A DNA stretch of 64,000 nucleotides, taken from the NCBI GenBank assembly GCA_965216135.1, contig CBDCFL010000023.1:434001-498000 (forward strand), read 5' to 3'. The notes beneath the pieces are model-generated. The model made no database searches. It was not told the DNA's origin and saw only the letters and a list, made by a program, of their open reading frames with translations. Position numbers and translations under genes: made by a program. Shown in pieces: positions 63,557 to 64,000 of the stretch. Positions within the stretch are counted from its first letter, which is position 1, and every line of letters begins with the position of its first letter. This DNA is from CBDCFL01 sp965216135. GTDB taxonomy: Bacteria; Pseudomonadota; Alphaproteobacteria; Rhodobacterales; Rhodobacteraceae.

Positions 63557-63885
63557 TTAGTTTGACTTTGCTCTTAACGCCTTGATAATCGCCGCACCAT
63601 CGTGATCGCCAAGCCCAAGTTCGCGCGCTCGATCCAGCCACCGTATGAACATATCCGGCAAGTCGCTGTTGGCCACACAATCGCGCGCCTGTTCTTGGAT
63701 GCGCGACACACCACCGTGCCCAACATTCACGCTTGCCGAGCCCCCGCGAACCGAAAAATCACCGCTGTCGATGACTTCGATCACCTTCGTGCCTGATCGC
63801 CTTGGGGCAACAGCGGTCCCAGAAGAGCCAGATCAACACCTTCAGACTCGCACAGATATGCGCCATAGCTCCCGCGATATTTCAT
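63557..63885 (-). pseudogene. C-terminal remnant of an NAD(P)-dependent oxidoreductase
   Basis: The remnant starts MKYRGSYGAYLCESEGVDLALLG (63885) and shifts frame at about 63785 by one missing base. It then continues VIEVIDSGDFSVRGGSASVNV, RIQEQARDCVANSDLPDMF, to 63557. This resembles the C-terminal helical domain of 3-hydroxyisobutyrate / 6-phosphogluconate dehydrogenase-like proteins; confidence in the family is moderate. The upstream part would lie beyond the IS630 copy at 63891. Confidence 0.55.
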
Positions 63886-63890
63886 GCTAA

Positions 63891-64000
63891 TACCAACGGC
63901 ATCAATTTCTGACTCTGTGGGGATTCCCAAATCGGTTTTGATCTGATTCAAGGTTGGCAAAGGAGGATCGCCATGCCAGCCAGTGTTCCGCTTCGTCGCG
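63891..64000 (+). mobile_element. IS630-family element type A, copy 4, cut by the window edge
   Basis: It starts TACCAACGGCATC and matches the type A copies base for base as far as the window goes, in the opposite orientation to copies 1-3. TAA precedes it (63888-63890). Confidence 0.93.
63973..64000 (+). CDS. IS630-family transposase (type A, copy 4), N-terminal codons only
   Basis: The first nine codons (MPASVPLRR) of the 355-aa type A transposase follow AGGAGGATCGCC; the rest lies outside the window. Confidence 0.9.

Noticed and set aside
1..64000. CRISPR arrays, rRNA genes, prophage structural genes
   Set aside because: None seen: no regularly spaced repeats with unique spacers, no rRNA-like sequence, and no phage capsid or tail genes.

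Overview
The window reads as a GC-rich alphaproteobacterial chromosome, most likely from the Rhodobacterales or a close relative (inference). Supporting genes are a MipZ division-plane ATPase, a Hint-domain protein of the kind common in Rhodobacteraceae, a dapD/dapE cluster, a PaaX-controlled phenylacetate operon, LigA/B/C/I protocatechuate 4,5-cleavage genes and a PE-LIG-POL type LigD. The dominant theme is insertion-sequence (IS) attack and gene decay. At least ten complete or partial IS copies from seven groups occur, and many genes are frameshifted, truncated or split. In several cases removing the insertion plus one target duplication restores the reading frame exactly, so those events look recent.

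Layout. 0.1-8.8 kb: paaX, then a thiolase, paaABCDE, an extra ferritin-like protein and paaZ; paaZ is frameshifted by an apparent 8-bp deletion. 8.8-12.1 kb: ligC, ligB (frameshifted by a 10-bp tandem repeat) and ligA on the minus strand, ligI divergent on the plus strand. 12.1-13.6 kb: an IS1595-type fragment, an IS5/IS427 copy and an ABC sugar-permease remnant, which look like the scar of a deletion. 13.7-19.2 kb: a bacterial non-homologous end-joining operon (ligD, ku, BRCT-TPR protein), with ligD split by an IS630 element. 19.2-29.5 kb: a hydrolase clipped by an IS21 element, a serine recombinase coupled to a small ORF, a DUF3768 two-gene module, and a second IS21 element split by an IS1182-like copy and cut off by an IS630 fragment next to tRNA-Lys.

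29.5-46 kb is the mostly conserved core: dapF, mtaB, a metallophosphatase, mipZ, a LOG-family protein, dapD, a glutamate-receptor-like channel, a Hint pseudogene split by the second IS5 copy, dapE, a DUF2064 transferase, rnr and a GT39-type membrane protein. 46.1-49.1 kb holds a C-terminally shortened dnaE2.

49.2-57.9 kb is one adenylate-cyclase-like gene split by two events. The first is a 5.8-kb nested element with 37-bp terminal inverted repeats and 8-bp target duplications. Its core is only about 633 bp once four inner IS elements are subtracted. The second is a separate IS630 copy. Removing both restores the cyclase frame. This nest, including its small non-autonomous core, is the best candidate for an undescribed mobile element. 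57.9-64 kb: a methyltransferase, zapE, an MFS transporter, puuD with a divergent LysR regulator, a decayed oxidoreductase end, and another IS630 copy running off the window.

Functionally, the paa genes would epoxidise and open phenylacetyl-CoA and the lig genes would carry protocatechuate toward pyruvate and oxaloacetate, but both routes have a broken key gene here (unless these are assembly errors). The dap genes belong to lysine and peptidoglycan precursor synthesis. End joining, and possibly translesion synthesis, also appear compromised.
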